Source: Apis mellifera (taxonomy: Eukaryota; Arthropoda; Insecta; Hymenoptera; Apidae). Taken from it: a stretch of 64,000 nucleotides of DNA. Where the stretch lies: NCBI RefSeq assembly GCF_003254395.2, contig NC_037652.1:5899501-5963500 (forward strand), written 5' to 3'. The position numbers were made by a program, and so were the translations under genes. Each line of letters begins with the position of its first letter. Position 1 is the stretch's first letter. Of the stretch, positions 12,482-24,200 are shown piece after piece. Below the pieces are notes generated by a model. It ran no database searches. It was given only the letters and a program-made list of their open reading frames with translations, and was not told where the DNA came from.

Positions 12482-13810
12482 GATTATAATAAGAATTTAA
12501 CAAATAACTTTCAAGATTTTGTCGATGAATTTTTTTAATTTTTGAAAAACAAATTATTGATGAATTTCGATGAAGTGTTTGATTTTTATTATCAAATCAT
12601 AGCTTGCAATTTATATTCTATCTGTCAGCATTAAAGATCATATTCAATGTGATTTACTGTGTCAAATATAGTGTTTGAGAGGGTCTATTGTATAGCTTGA
12701 TGTACATGATTATCTATTAGGATTTATAATATAAAGATTTTGAAAAGAATGTGTGCTTTTAGAAGTAGGTCAACTAATATACCTAACAGAAAATTTTGTA
12801 AAATATTACGAAAGTTTGGGAAATTTTTATAACGTTACTAGATACAACGAGACTTTTATAACGAGACTATATATACGTATGCTCTTTGTGAATTTGATAC
12901 TCGTACGACTTTTCCTCGTTATACTTCCTCGACTTCACCTGTCACCTTTTTGATTTCATAAGATTAAGCACGCATATGCGTTGTATCATGAATGAATATG
13001 TTATATTGCTTTTTTTTTAAATTAAATGGGAAGTGATTAATCAAAAACATTTTATGTTTTTCCATAGACTCGAGATATACTACTGTATTGTCTCCATATT
13101 TGCAAAGAATCGAATCTCGAACAAATCAGACATCGATTTCTCGAGCGATTTCTATATTAAGCTTTTATATTGTGCAATTGTGCAATTGTGCAATACAATT
13201 TATTTTAAAATATTAACAAAATTACCTCTATGATATTGTCGTTTACAAATCTGCTTATTATACTTCAGCAAATTCTTATGAAAGCTCTTGATGTATGGTG
13301 AATAATATCGTGTCTATATTTTAAACAAAGATTTTCATAAATTCTTGATAACACATGTATGATATAACGATGTTCGTACTTTTTAACATGTCTGCGCACA
13401 ACATTAATAATTAAAGAATTCGCACATAAATAGAAAAAATGTTTCTCGATATGAGGTTACGAACACAGTCACACACTAAAAAATAATGTGAAATAATCTT
13501 GCATTTCTGTATATAATGAACGATGAAAATGCATTCCAAATTCGAATGTTTCTTTGTGTTATTGTAGGTTACACAAAGAAAACTATGGATCACTGTGAAA
13601 TGAGACAAAGGGAAAATGAGATTAAAACGAGATGAAACTATGTCGTAGTCACAAGGAGGAAGAAGGACGAGGTCGAAATGCACAAATGATGACAACCGAA
13701 CCGTTTGAACGTCTTTCTTGCACTGAGAGACGAATCCAGTTGAGCAATAATACAGCCACCAGACAACCAGTAGAGTGTCACGCACTAACACATTCTCTAG
13801 GCCAACGTAC

Positions 13811-13955
13811 CTTGCAGGGGTATATGCGCGCGCGTCTTGGCGGTAAATACACTCTCCACCGGTCAACTCATGGGCGCCGGCGCAGTTGGTAGCATTGCTA
13901 GAAAAAACGACCCCTTGATCCTTCGTGCCAGATTCCAAAGATCGTGTTTTTCTCT
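13811..13955 (-). other. Probable 5' (non-coding) exon of the small minus-strand gene
   Basis: A GC- and CpG-rich block ends in a strong minus-strand donor CTGCAAG|GTACGT at 13811. The frame continuous with the downstream coding exon is open back to a TAG near 13955 but holds no ATG. The ATGs present begin only short upstream ORFs. I therefore read it as 5' UTR near a promoter. The start is set by the stop codon, not by a seen transcription start. Confidence 0.4.
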
Positions 13956-15600
13956 ATCCCTTCTACGAGTAAGTAACTAGTTGACCGACTTTGAACTATC
14001 CATTGCTTATTACTCGCTGTGATTGATTTGCATAGGACTTTCAGATTGTGAGTATCTTTTTAATTCAACGATTCCCGATATTTAATTGGACCTATTGATT
14101 GACTGAATTGTCATTGCACGCCATTTGATATGCGGTAAGTGTTTAACCTCATTAACGATGTTTCACATAATTTCATATCATTGTCTTATTAAAAAACGTT
14201 ATTCGTGCTTGAGATTTCTTTCACAAATTTTATATCTTTCATAAATTTTATAGAATGATTAAAATAGATAGATAGAAAATCGAAATTCCTTACGAAATTA
14301 CACATTAATGTTAGCTTTTGAAACATTTATTTTCTTCTTGTTTACGTCTATCTTTTGAGGCTATTTTCAAATTCACGTTCACTGACGCCAATGTGCACAC
14401 GCGCGATCCTTATGATTGCACCATGAAACTTGTACATATGCGTACAAATGTACATACATGGATTTTGACTTTGTATTTGTTTTTTTTTCACATACTATAT
14501 ACACGTTTAAAGTAGCTTTCGATTTTACATATCGTTGGGCGGGTATGGGTTTGTGTGCGTGTATATACGCACTTTTCGCCATGATATGTCGTAAATCGAA
14601 AGTGCGCAGTCTACAGTTGATCGTTAGTGCCGTTATTTTCCGTGTGTAAGGACCCCTTATGCATTGAACTGTTGCGCAAACTTTTGCAATTCCAAATTGG
14701 TCGCAAAGATATTTACCGCGAAATTATTGCATTGCTTGCGACACTTGCCTCTCTTGGATAATTTCTAAAAACTTATCGTCATGATACTGTGCAATCAATC
14801 ATTTCCGGTATAAAATATAATCTTTCGCGATTTTTTATCAAAATGTGAAAATGATTCTGCGACGCTATATAAGTAGGAATTGAAATAGAAATTTTATCTG
14901 ATTTTTTATTGTTTAATTTTAAAATTATAATATAATATTTATAATGATATATCAAATATAGAATGGTATTAGAATAGTAAAAATCAATTAATTTTGAAAC
15001 AGTAATGAACAGTATTGAAATAAAGATTTCAAGAGGAGAATCTCGACGAGTCAACTTTCTGTTTGTCCTATATGCATAAAAAAGAACTTTGAGATAATTT
15101 CATTAGTTGTGAATCATCGAATAATTGTTAGCTATCATTTACGACATGAAATAAGCAATCTCATGCATAATTTTTAACACGTAATACAGATTCCATTTAT
15201 GTACAAGTACTATGAAACGATTATAATTTAAATGTAGATGATAATGACATTTTCTGAATTTATTGTGTAAGAATATTGTATTTGTATTCTGAGGATATAT
15301 GCTATAATATCATACATAATTGAGCTAAATAATTATGTTTTTATAAAATTTTTATAAAATTTAAATGAAAGCATAATAATGTTTTTTTAAAACTAATATT
15401 GTCATTAAATATATCTTATATATCCAATTAATTTGTTTACGAAATTACATCACTAGATGAATATGTAAATGCAAAAGTTGTTTCAAACATTAATTAAAGA
15501 AATATATATTCTTTTTATATTTACGTAAATTTATTTTTTCTCGTTTGGAATCGTTTTATTGTAAAAAACAAAAACAATTTCCAAATAATATTTAAATTTT
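13956..15600. other. Intergenic DNA between the small gene and cutC
   Basis: Plus-strand donor-like sites occur at about 13970 (CTACGA|GTAAGT) and 14127 (TATGCG|GTAAGT), next to the GC-rich promoter-like block. They could mark a divergent non-coding transcript. The rest is AT-rich and without support for a gene. Confidence 0.4.
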
Positions 15601-15609
15601 ATTATTTTT

Positions 15610-15615
15610 TTTATT
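15610..15615 (-). terminator. Candidate poly(A) signal of cutC
   Basis: AATAAA on the minus strand about 176 bases after the cutC stop codon, followed by A-rich and T-rich sequence. Positional evidence only. Confidence 0.35.
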
Positions 15616-15790
15616 AAATTAAATTAATATACAAGAATATAAATTTTTCATAAATAAATAGTAATAATAATCTGGTATTGTATTTTTTTGGCTAGAATTT
15701 AATTTTTTATCGGGAAACCAGTTATATAAAGAAACAGGTTTTTCAAGCAAAATATTTTTCGATTTAAAAATGCATAGTTTACCGTAAACA

Positions 15791-16513
15791 CTATATAGCA
15801 TTCAATAAAATTCGAACCATTTCTCGCACTAATTCTTTGTCAGTCATTGTAGTGTAAGTTTCTTTATTAGTACCAATTTTAACTTTATTTACACCATGCG
15901 GAATTATCACCTTTTTCTTAGCCGATGCATGAAATTCTTTCGCACCAGATATCATCTTTATTTCCAAGATATTTTCTTTAGTAATACCAGAACCTGGCAT
16001 CACGATTATTTTGTTTCGAGCTTCTTGAACGAGCTTTTTTATCAATTCTAATCCTTCTAATGCGGTATCCTTTTGTCCAGAAGTTAGAATTCTCTCGAAT
16101 TTTAAATCTATTAATATTTTCAAAGATTTTAAGGGATCGTTGACTTCGTCGAATGCTCGATGGAACGTTACTGGTAATGATTCAGCAGCGGAAAGAATGT
16201 CCTTGCAAGATTCCACGTCGATTTCATTATCTGGTGTTAATGCGCCAAAGACGAAACCATCGGCACCGTAATCTTTTAATATTTTTAAATCCTGTAACAT
16301 GACTTCCATTTCTTCTTTCGTATATACAAAATTTCCGGAACGTATTCGAAGCATAGCATAAATTGGAATGGATGAAAAACTCTTAATTTTTTGTAAAAAG
16401 CTAGGAGTAGGTGTTAAACCACCCTCGGAAAGGGCAGAACAAATCTCGAGCCTCGTTGCACCACCCTCGATTGCATTTTTCGCTGATTCTAAAGAATCTA
16501 TGCAAATTTCCAT
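15791..16513 (-). CDS. cutC: Copper homeostasis protein CutC-family homologue
   Basis: The 240-residue product fits the CutC TIM-barrel family, which is usually close to 250 residues. It opens MEICIDSLESAKNAIEGGA, then RLEICSALSEGGLTP, matching the CutC N-terminus. Further family signatures are IYAMLRIRSGNFVYT, the GADGFVFGALT block, VTFHRAFDEV, RILTSGQK and IIVMPGSGI. The function suggested by family membership is cytosolic copper handling; direct enzymatic activity is unsettled. The coding part lies in one exon. Its ATG follows directly on an acceptor (ATATTTCAG), and the proposed 5' exon has an in-frame TGA eight codons upstream, which fixes the start. No frameshift or missing block was seen. 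Confidence 0.95.
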   Translation of the reverse strand: MEICIDSLESAKNAIEGGATRLEICSALSEGGLTPTPSFLQKIKSFSSIPIYAMLRIRSGNFVYTKEEMEVMLQDLKILKDYGADGFVFGALTPDNEIDVESCKDILSAAESLPVTFHRAFDEVNDPLKSLKILIDLKFERILTSGQKDTALEGLELIKKLVQEARNKIIVMPGSGITKENILEIKMISGAKEFHASAKKKVIIPHGVNKVKIGTNKETYTTMTDKELVREMVRILLNAI

Positions 16514-16582
16514 CTGAAATATGGAATATATTGCACAAGAATTTTTAGAAAGTGATTTAAATAATGATAATTGAATACTTAC
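16514..16582 (-). other. Short intron in the 5' UTR of cutC
   Basis: A strong donor CAGACA|GTAAGT (exon end at 16583) and an acceptor ending TTTCAG at 16514 bound a 69-base AT-rich intron, a typical size for compact insect introns. Splicing joins a non-coding exon to the ATG. Confidence 0.7.
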
Positions 16583-16640
16583 TGTCTGTTGGAAAGTGTT
16601 GCCAATTTCTCAAAAAAAAATATAATAAAGTCACTAGCTG
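16583..16640 (-). other. Non-coding 5' exon of cutC
   Basis: The sequence ending CCAACAGACA at the donor is continuous with the coding frame only as far back as a TGA, so it is 5' UTR. The upstream end is not defined by any clear core promoter element. Confidence 0.5.
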
Positions 16641-17669
16641 TTTATGTCTAGGGATAAGTGAAGAAGCAATGTTATCACAATGTGATGAATATTTTGTTTC
16701 GAAAATGTCACTTTATTATTTATCGCTACAGTTAATGTTGAAGTTAGAACAGATTTTGTGATTTTGTGATCAATATTTATTGAATCGAAATAAACGAAAA
16801 GGGGCACAATGGATGTAAATAAGAAATGCACATGGAGAATAATGTGTTAATACGATTACTCTGCCATCTGTAGAAATATACTGAACTATTTGCCAAATTT
16901 ATAGAAGATAAGCAAGATATCTTATCTCGATGTATAAAATATATTTATTTATAGAATAATTTAATTAATAATTTAATTAATAAAAAGATGATTAAACGGA
17001 GGCAATATTGGAAGGTATAAATTTGACAATTATATATTTGATTATTAAAATAGCACACTATTTTAAAACCAATGAGTAAAGCAATATTATTATTAAAATT
17101 AACATAATTGTTGCTTTAGACATATTTATACAGTAAAATATTATTAATATTTCTAATTCAGTATTTTTCTTATATGATTAGTTATTTTGTAGCAATTTAT
17201 TAATTTATAATAAAAATCCTTTGTACAATAGATATATACCTAACCTACTTAATTATTTGCACAAAGAAAGTCAAGCACATGAGATTTTTTTTAAACAAGT
17301 AATTAAAATATCTGGTTACTAATCTTTTAAGGATCTTCAGTTTTAAATCTCAGAGGAGGATTTCTCGACTTTACATTTGGTATGTCATTTTTAAAATAAC
17401 TCAGAAGTTAATATTCTTTATTTCTTTTCAATAATTTGCATCTTTTATCGATGCTGTTTAATTTAAACATATATATTCGCTTGAGTTTGCTTGTTTCTTT
17501 TCAGAAAAAAGAAATTGTTGAACTAACAATTCCGATAGTCCTGTTTAAAAAGAGGTAAATGAATGGATGACACAATATGTATTATAAAGCGCAATGAAAT
17601 TCTGTATTATACAACATATATAATAAAATAATACCAAAAGTTATAGAAGTAAAAAATAATAATATTAAT

Positions 17670-17703
<34 letters not shown>

Positions 17704-18098
17704 TTAATATTAATAATAATAATAAATGTAACAAATATTTAAGCGGAATTTATAATAGGGCATTGGCAATAGGGATCTAGAAGTCTAAAAAATAAAATAC
17801 TTAAAATGACAGAACAAGGAATAGGGAGAGGACGTGGAACGTCTTAAAATCCTCGTCGCGAGTTTTGTCGATTAAAATATCATAATCAACGCACGATCAG
17901 TCGCATAAGTCGAGAGGAGGCTAAAACGATAGATTCGCAAATGGCCTGGCAATCATCTTTGGAAAATTGAAAATATCCACGGATTTTTCTGATGCCTGAC
18001 CAATTCTGGCTTTATTCGACATTACAGCCTTCCTGGAGGCTGTTTCGTTCTTTCGTTTTCCTTTCTTCTTCTTCTTCGTCTAATTACAACTCGCAAAA
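16641..18098. other. Spacer between cutC and the 3' end of the LIM gene
   Basis: AT-rich, with an (AAT)n microsatellite at about 17655-17725. The part next to 18099 is the 3' UTR of the LIM gene; a minus-strand AATAAA lies near 18010-18015, about 84 bases after its stop. No ORF here is convincing. Confidence 0.5.
17655..17725. repeat. (AAT)n-rich microsatellite
   Basis: Imperfect AAT repeats interrupted by ATTAAT blocks, downstream of the LIM gene. Confidence 0.85.
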
Positions 18099-18282
18099 TC
18101 AGAGATCGCCATTCGACACTGCGATCGGCGATGGACTCGTCGGATTGCTCGAGCTGGTCGTCCATTTGTTCTTGTGTGGATCCACGCCGAAACCTTCATC
18201 GTAATTACCCCGTGTGATGAACAGTTGTTTGAAATGTGGGATGCAGTAGAGTTTACCATTATTTAAGGTGAACGTGTCCATC
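18099..18282 (-). CDS. LIM gene, last coding exon: second half of LIM2 and C-terminus
   Basis: The acceptor CCCAAACAG precedes G-ATG-GAC. It carries the last zinc ligands in LYCIPH, then FKQLFITRGNYDEGFG and a Ser/Thr/Pro-rich tail ending SNGDL, TGA at 18099. The post-LIM GNYDEGFG block is typical of the EPLIN-type LIM domain. The exon completes the Arg codon split by the intron. Confidence 0.95.
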
Positions 18283-21200
18283 CTGTTTGGGAAAAAAACG
18301 ATCGTTTATTTGATTGTTCTATTTATAGATTTTTGGTATCGGTTGGTGCTGCAGGAAAAGAAAAGAAAAGAGAAGAGAAGAGAAAAAAGAGGGGAATATG
18401 GTCTGTTACGAAGGAAGAAGAAGAAAAAAAACAGAGAGATAAAGTCTCAGGGAGTATTGTAACGTTACCTTAACACGCAATTGCACTGCAGACACCGGAA
18501 GCACTGTTTGTGAAATATTTTGTTATTTGTCTCCACCTTTTCTAGGGGGTACACTTTCTTTTCGCAGCTCTCGCACACGTCCGCGCAGCTCGCCTGTATC
18601 TCCTGCGTCGATTTTAGATTGGAAGAAAGCAAAATAAGTGAAATAAAAAAGTGCTGGATGAAAAAAAAGTGATGGGTCGATAAGGAGAAGAGATGAATGT
18701 GCGTGTGATTATTATTATTATTATTTTTCTTTTTTTCTTTTTCTTTTTTCTTTCTTTCTTTCTTTTTTTAGGAAAAAAATCTTTGAAAGAATTCCAAAGG
18801 CCAATTCTCTCTGTTGATGAGATGAAAGAACTGAAAGAACTTAATATTGGGGATAATATTGCACTGCTTCTTCTCGTATCTTTCACATATTTTCTATCAC
18901 ACAATTCACACCATATCATATATTTTCGTCAGGATGTGCCCTTTTATTTATCGTTTTTAATATGGTCGTAATAAATTGTTACACGTGAAAGGTAAACGGT
19001 AAATAACAAGTCATATCATACGTCGCTAAAAATTATACAATCCAAGACGCAATGAAAGTCTACGTGAAAAAGTAATCGCAATAGTAGGCCGTGAAATCAA
19101 GCGATCGATCGATCAACTAAATTACTCGCATACAAAAACATTTAACTCTCGCCGAATTAATAACAAACACGCGAATAATGTCTCGTATATGTATGTACGT
19201 ACGTTTACATTATCTCGACAACCTTTAGAAAAAATTATTGCACTGAAAAAATTCCATCGTCGAGAAGATCGGTGTTGTTACCTTGATGATTACCATTTTT
19301 CATTCAACGAAGGAAAAGAGATATCGATATCGCGTAGAGAATATATATATGTGTGTGTATACATATTTACATACACATACCTTTTCTATTCCGTTCTCTC
19401 TATATAATTTTTTGATTAAAAAAGTCACTAATGCCTCTAAAAATCTCGCACCTCCGTAAAAACTTGTCGATTCTCGATACAGAAAAGAAGAGGTCTCGAG
19501 AGAATCCTGAAATTGTAATTCGATTCCACGTTTTCCTTCCCCCGTCAATTCGCCAATTCTCTCCCCTTCTCTTCTTTCGTTTTCCAAATTCTCGCAATTC
19601 CTATGGCGTCTCTACATATACGTATATATATAAAGAAAGAATTAAAAAAAAAATATTTGTCTCTTCCGTTTCCGTTATCGATCCAAATATCCGATTTTTC
19701 ATTCGGAAACAGATGAACGAATAAAATAGTCTTCAGTCGGATCAATCAAACGCGATCGAAGTCAATTTCAGGAATTGTTCCCTTTCTCCTTCCGACACGG
19801 GTGCGCTCATCTAAATAGATCAAAAGGGGGGTTCGATATACGTCGTTCTTCTATGATAAACATATAATACCATATTATATTCATATGTATACGTATATGG
19901 ATGCTGTGTACTGTGCATCCGCGTTTCGCAATGACGAAAGAATTAAATGTAACATCCGCCTCCTCTCCTCTTTTCTTCCTCTTTGAATGCCATTGCGGGC
20001 AAAACGATTCCCTCGTGTTCGATCATCCACTCGTCGAACATTATAGAAAAATTAATATAAAATAAATCGATAACGTTCGTTCGACGCTCGATATTTATTC
20101 CCCTAGTTAAGGAACGATGGTTATTTCTTTTTCGTGCGTACAATTCACCGATTCATTCGATTATACACGACAAGGAGGAGACATCGGTAAATGAGAACCC
20201 CTTCGATTCCCTTATATCTCTCGTTTCTTTGAATCTTCTTCGCCAACTTTCTTGGAACTTTCTAAGTATTAGTGTGCGTACCGCGTTCGATTATCAAACG
20301 ATTGATTGTACTAAACATCGTTGCGTTTTATCGTATAAACTTGTATAAATGTATATATAATATGTAGATCTATCTCTTTGTAAAAAATGATATTGCGATT
20401 TCTTTTTTTTTTTCTTCTTTTTCTCTCTCTTTTTTTCGGACGTGTCGGCGAGAAGATTCGTTCGAGATTCGTTCCGGATAATCGATTGTTTTTTTGCTCG
20501 CCTTCCCCTTCTCTAAAAATCGCCTCTAAACAATCTAGATCTATCGTCCGATGTGATGCTGTAAAAAAGACTCGAAATCGTGTAAAAGCGTTCGAAAAAG
20601 CTCGTAAAAGATCCTAAGTACGTCTATACTCCATAAAGGTTGGACCTTTGATCATCGCAAAAACTGTGACGCGATCTTTAATCTCGAATTTTTCATCTCT
20701 GAAAATTCGCGTCGAAAATTCATTAAACACGCCTCGCACTACTACTACTTACAGTACAATTCTCTTCTCTTAGCTTTTCGTCTTCGATCTTGGCACTCGG
20801 GGGGAAAAAAGAAAAAAAAGAGAATCGAGTGATTTGACTGATTGAAGAGACGAACCCATCTCAACGATAGTAGATTCGATCGATAGTTACTCAACTCAAT
20901 TTGGCACCCTATCGCCTGCTAAGTAATTTCATGGTACAAATTATTTCGTATGTGTATGTGTACGTGTATGTGTGTTTACGTGTGTATCGACGCGCGTAAC
21001 AAATGTGACGTATCTCCATTTGGCGCGCGGCAAAATATAAACAACCCCCAAATATCTACTTGCCTCTGAGAGGCTCTCGGTGTTCCATCTCGCTGTTTCC
21101 AAAATCCTCGTAAAATATTCTCGCATTGAAACGCGTACAAATAAATTTTTCGACTCGAGAAAATTCGGCGGCCAACGACACGAAGCGGGGGAAGATACGA

Positions 21201-24200
21201 TGATTCATCGATTACAGCGAGAGCCGATGAAAACGATCGTGATTGATTCGTCGTCGATACGTCGAGCGCTCGATTAAATTGCGAGGATGCAGAGAGAGAG
21301 AGGACAGGCGACGTATGCTTAAAGTATTGCAACGAGTTTCAATTCCATCGATTGATCCGCTTAATTCGCTCGGTGGTTTTCGGACGCGCATAGCACGCTC
21401 GACGTATCTCGTCGTCTCTCGTTCGTTGACCCTCGATGTACAATATGATAATCTACGCTAGTTCCATTAAAAAGAAACGCTTTCGTTGGAAAAAGGCTTC
21501 TAAAAAGAAAAATCGCACAATGATTCCTCTCCAAGTCTCCAACGAATATAATTGTATATATTCGTGTACTCCTCGTTGCGTGTATTTGGGTTTGTGTTTG
21601 TGTATGTATGTATATGTGTGTACGTGTGCGCATTTGTTCGTATCCTCTATAACGTTCTATTCGCTCCGCTTCGTGAGGCCCTCCTCCTCCTCCTCAGGTC
21701 CATCTTCCCGGGCCTTCTCGTCGATCCTCCACTTCCGGTGCCCCCTTACTGCTCGCGTTCAACAGAGAATAGTTCAATCGCTAGATCACTAAGGGCTGTG
21801 GAGGAAAAGCTCAGGGCCAACAGAGATTTTTTTTTTGCAGGCGGCAATCTCAAGATCAAGGAGAGAGAAAAAAAAAAAGAAAACGTACACGGCACACACG
21901 TGTTCACATGTCATCAATCGCTAACTAGTCATGCTGTGTTGGAGTTTGTTTAGTGTGGTTACCATATCTATCATACTTTGAAAGAAATTACTGGTTGGTT
22001 ATCCGATTGTGTATCTTTTTTTTTCGACGTGTCGAGGTCCAATCGTTTCTTTGTTTCCTCTTTTAAGATGGAAGAGTTTTGGTTTCGCGTTAGTAGTAGC
22101 TAAAATTTTTCAGTGGCTTTTATCGTACGTTCAAAGAATCGAGTCGAGAATCTTGGAAGAGTATACAGAGAAAAGCAATCTTTGTATTTTCTCGTTACGA
22201 TAATAAAATAGAAAAGATTCGTTGAACGCACGTGTTTGTTACACATTACAACGTATAATTCGATACAAAAGTATTCGTCGTAGAGACAAGAACAAAATTA
22301 AAATGTCGCAACTAAACTAAAATAAGAGAGAAAAAAAAAAAAGAAAAAGAATAATCGCAGAACAGGTAAATCGTGCTTTGATCAAAAGGGGGAACGCACA
22401 CACTTGTAAACGCATACATTTGTAAGGGGAAAAAAAAAAAAGAAAAATATTATCTATACAAAATTGGGCAGCAAGGTTAAACAACGATTATCAAGACACA
22501 CCATGCTTCACACCAAAAAAAAAAAAAAAAAGATAAATAAATGTATATAAATAAATCACAACAAGATTACGCAGAGAAGAGATGAATAAATAAAAAAAAG
22601 TCATATGCAGTGCGATCGGTCAATGAAACGGTTATGTATTTATATATAATCGACACACCCAGAAGAGTGAATTGCGAGAAAGGGAGGGAAAAAAAAAATT
22701 ATTGCAGAGCTCTCAGAATATCAATGAGCCGGTGGTGGCTGGAAGGAATGAATGGAGGAGGAGGTGAACGAAGTGAATTCCCTACGGAAGAGTACTCACC
22801 ACGAATCGATTGACTTTGACCTTAGGTGTGCGCGGCGATTCGTTGGTTTGCGAGCCGAGGGACTCGAAACGGGCCCTCAGACTGCTCGCAGACTCTATGC
22901 TCAGCTGTTCCCCGGACGAATTTTGAGCGATTTCCATCTCGGCGATGTGCTGGTTGCTCGTCGTCGTCTTCCCATCCGTCTCCTCCCAGTGCTCGAATTT
23001 CGCGCACAAGGTTTTTGCGCGGGCCGCGTTCTGCGCTTGCTTCAAAAACTCGTCCTCAACCTGAAATACACGTTTCGTTAATTTCCACGGAGTAGTTCCC
23101 GTTTCTTGCGTTTCGTTCGTTCGAAACGAGTTAAATCAACAATTTTGCAATATCCGAGAGGAATGTGGGGCCGAACCAGAATCATTTCGGGGATAAAAGC
23201 GGAATTTCTAAAGAGATTTCATTAGCGAACCGGTTAAATTATTCCTAAACCTATATGATTTCGAGAAAAAAAAGAAGAAGGAAAGAAAAAATGTACAGGC
23301 GACGAAAAAAGAAGAGAAACGTGCAAGAGAGAAAGATGTTTAAGATAATAATATATGGATGGATTTTATGGATATTTCCATTGTAATTTCACATTGTCCC
23401 AGGCATCTTGCGCAGCGACAGGTGTCGTATCATCTGCATATCCGTGTCGCCTCACGGCTCACTTGAGCAATTTTGCATTGTGCATATTCATAACGGCGAT
23501 AGGAGGAATCTCGAGGATGCCTTGGCCCCGTGTTAATAAACGGCCACCATTTATTGCGGTTCGAGAACAATGAGAGAAACGCGTGGCGAGTATGCGCGCA
23601 CTCACCTTATCGGAAGCTCGCACGTAGTTAGGATCCCTTTCCTCGCCGCTGTCCTCACCCTCCGTCTCCTCGCCATCCTCGTCCTCGTCCTGCTCGGAGT
23701 CCGACGCGGTCGCCTTCGCGTACTTGTCCTCCGGGGGCGGCGTGAAGCACTTCAAAGGTTTCGGCCCGTTCGGCAATTCCTTCTTGCACGCGTTCTCCTC
23801 CATCTGCCGGAAGATGGACAGCATCTTTCTCGCTGTGTCCGTGTGCACCACCTCGTTCACCCTGTCGTCGGCTCTCACCACGTCCGGGTCGCGGTATATC
23901 TCGCGTTCGGGGGAGTCCATCTGTCGAGAAACGATCCTCGATGAAATAATCTTTTTCTTATTATTATTTTTCTTAGAACGTCGTCGTTCTAATTCTTCAA
24001 GCTTTTAAAATCGAAGAAAAAAAAAAAGAAAGCTTCGTTATCTATGTATTAACGATCGTTAAAACACGCTTGGACTCTGGACAGGAAATGCAGGGGGATT
24101 GGATAAAAAAGGGGGACGTTGTTTTCCGCGAATCGAGTTGTTGTGAGTCAGCTCGAACGCGGTTTCGCAAGCGGCCAACACGCGATGACAATGCAGAATC

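Larger units (their letters stand above)
9600..13810. other. AT-rich intron, no further exon seen
   Basis: Lies between the proposed 5' exon at about 13811 and the first coding exon at 9568. It holds poly-T tracts (10009-10038), a perfect 34-bp palindrome (10587-10620), a small hairpin near 11254-11275, and a paired-palindrome element (12441-12481). No coding exon with matching phase was found. Confidence 0.5.

Noticed and set aside
13411..13938. 175-codon minus-strand ORF
   Set aside because: It starts at a TTG rather than an ATG. Its right part is better explained as a 5' exon ending at the donor at 13811, and its left part is AT-rich intron.
21660..21830. Glu-rich minus-strand frame ending in TAG, possible alternative last exon
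   Set aside because: Every usable acceptor gives a phase that does not fit the phase-0 end of the exon at 22800, or an immediate stop.
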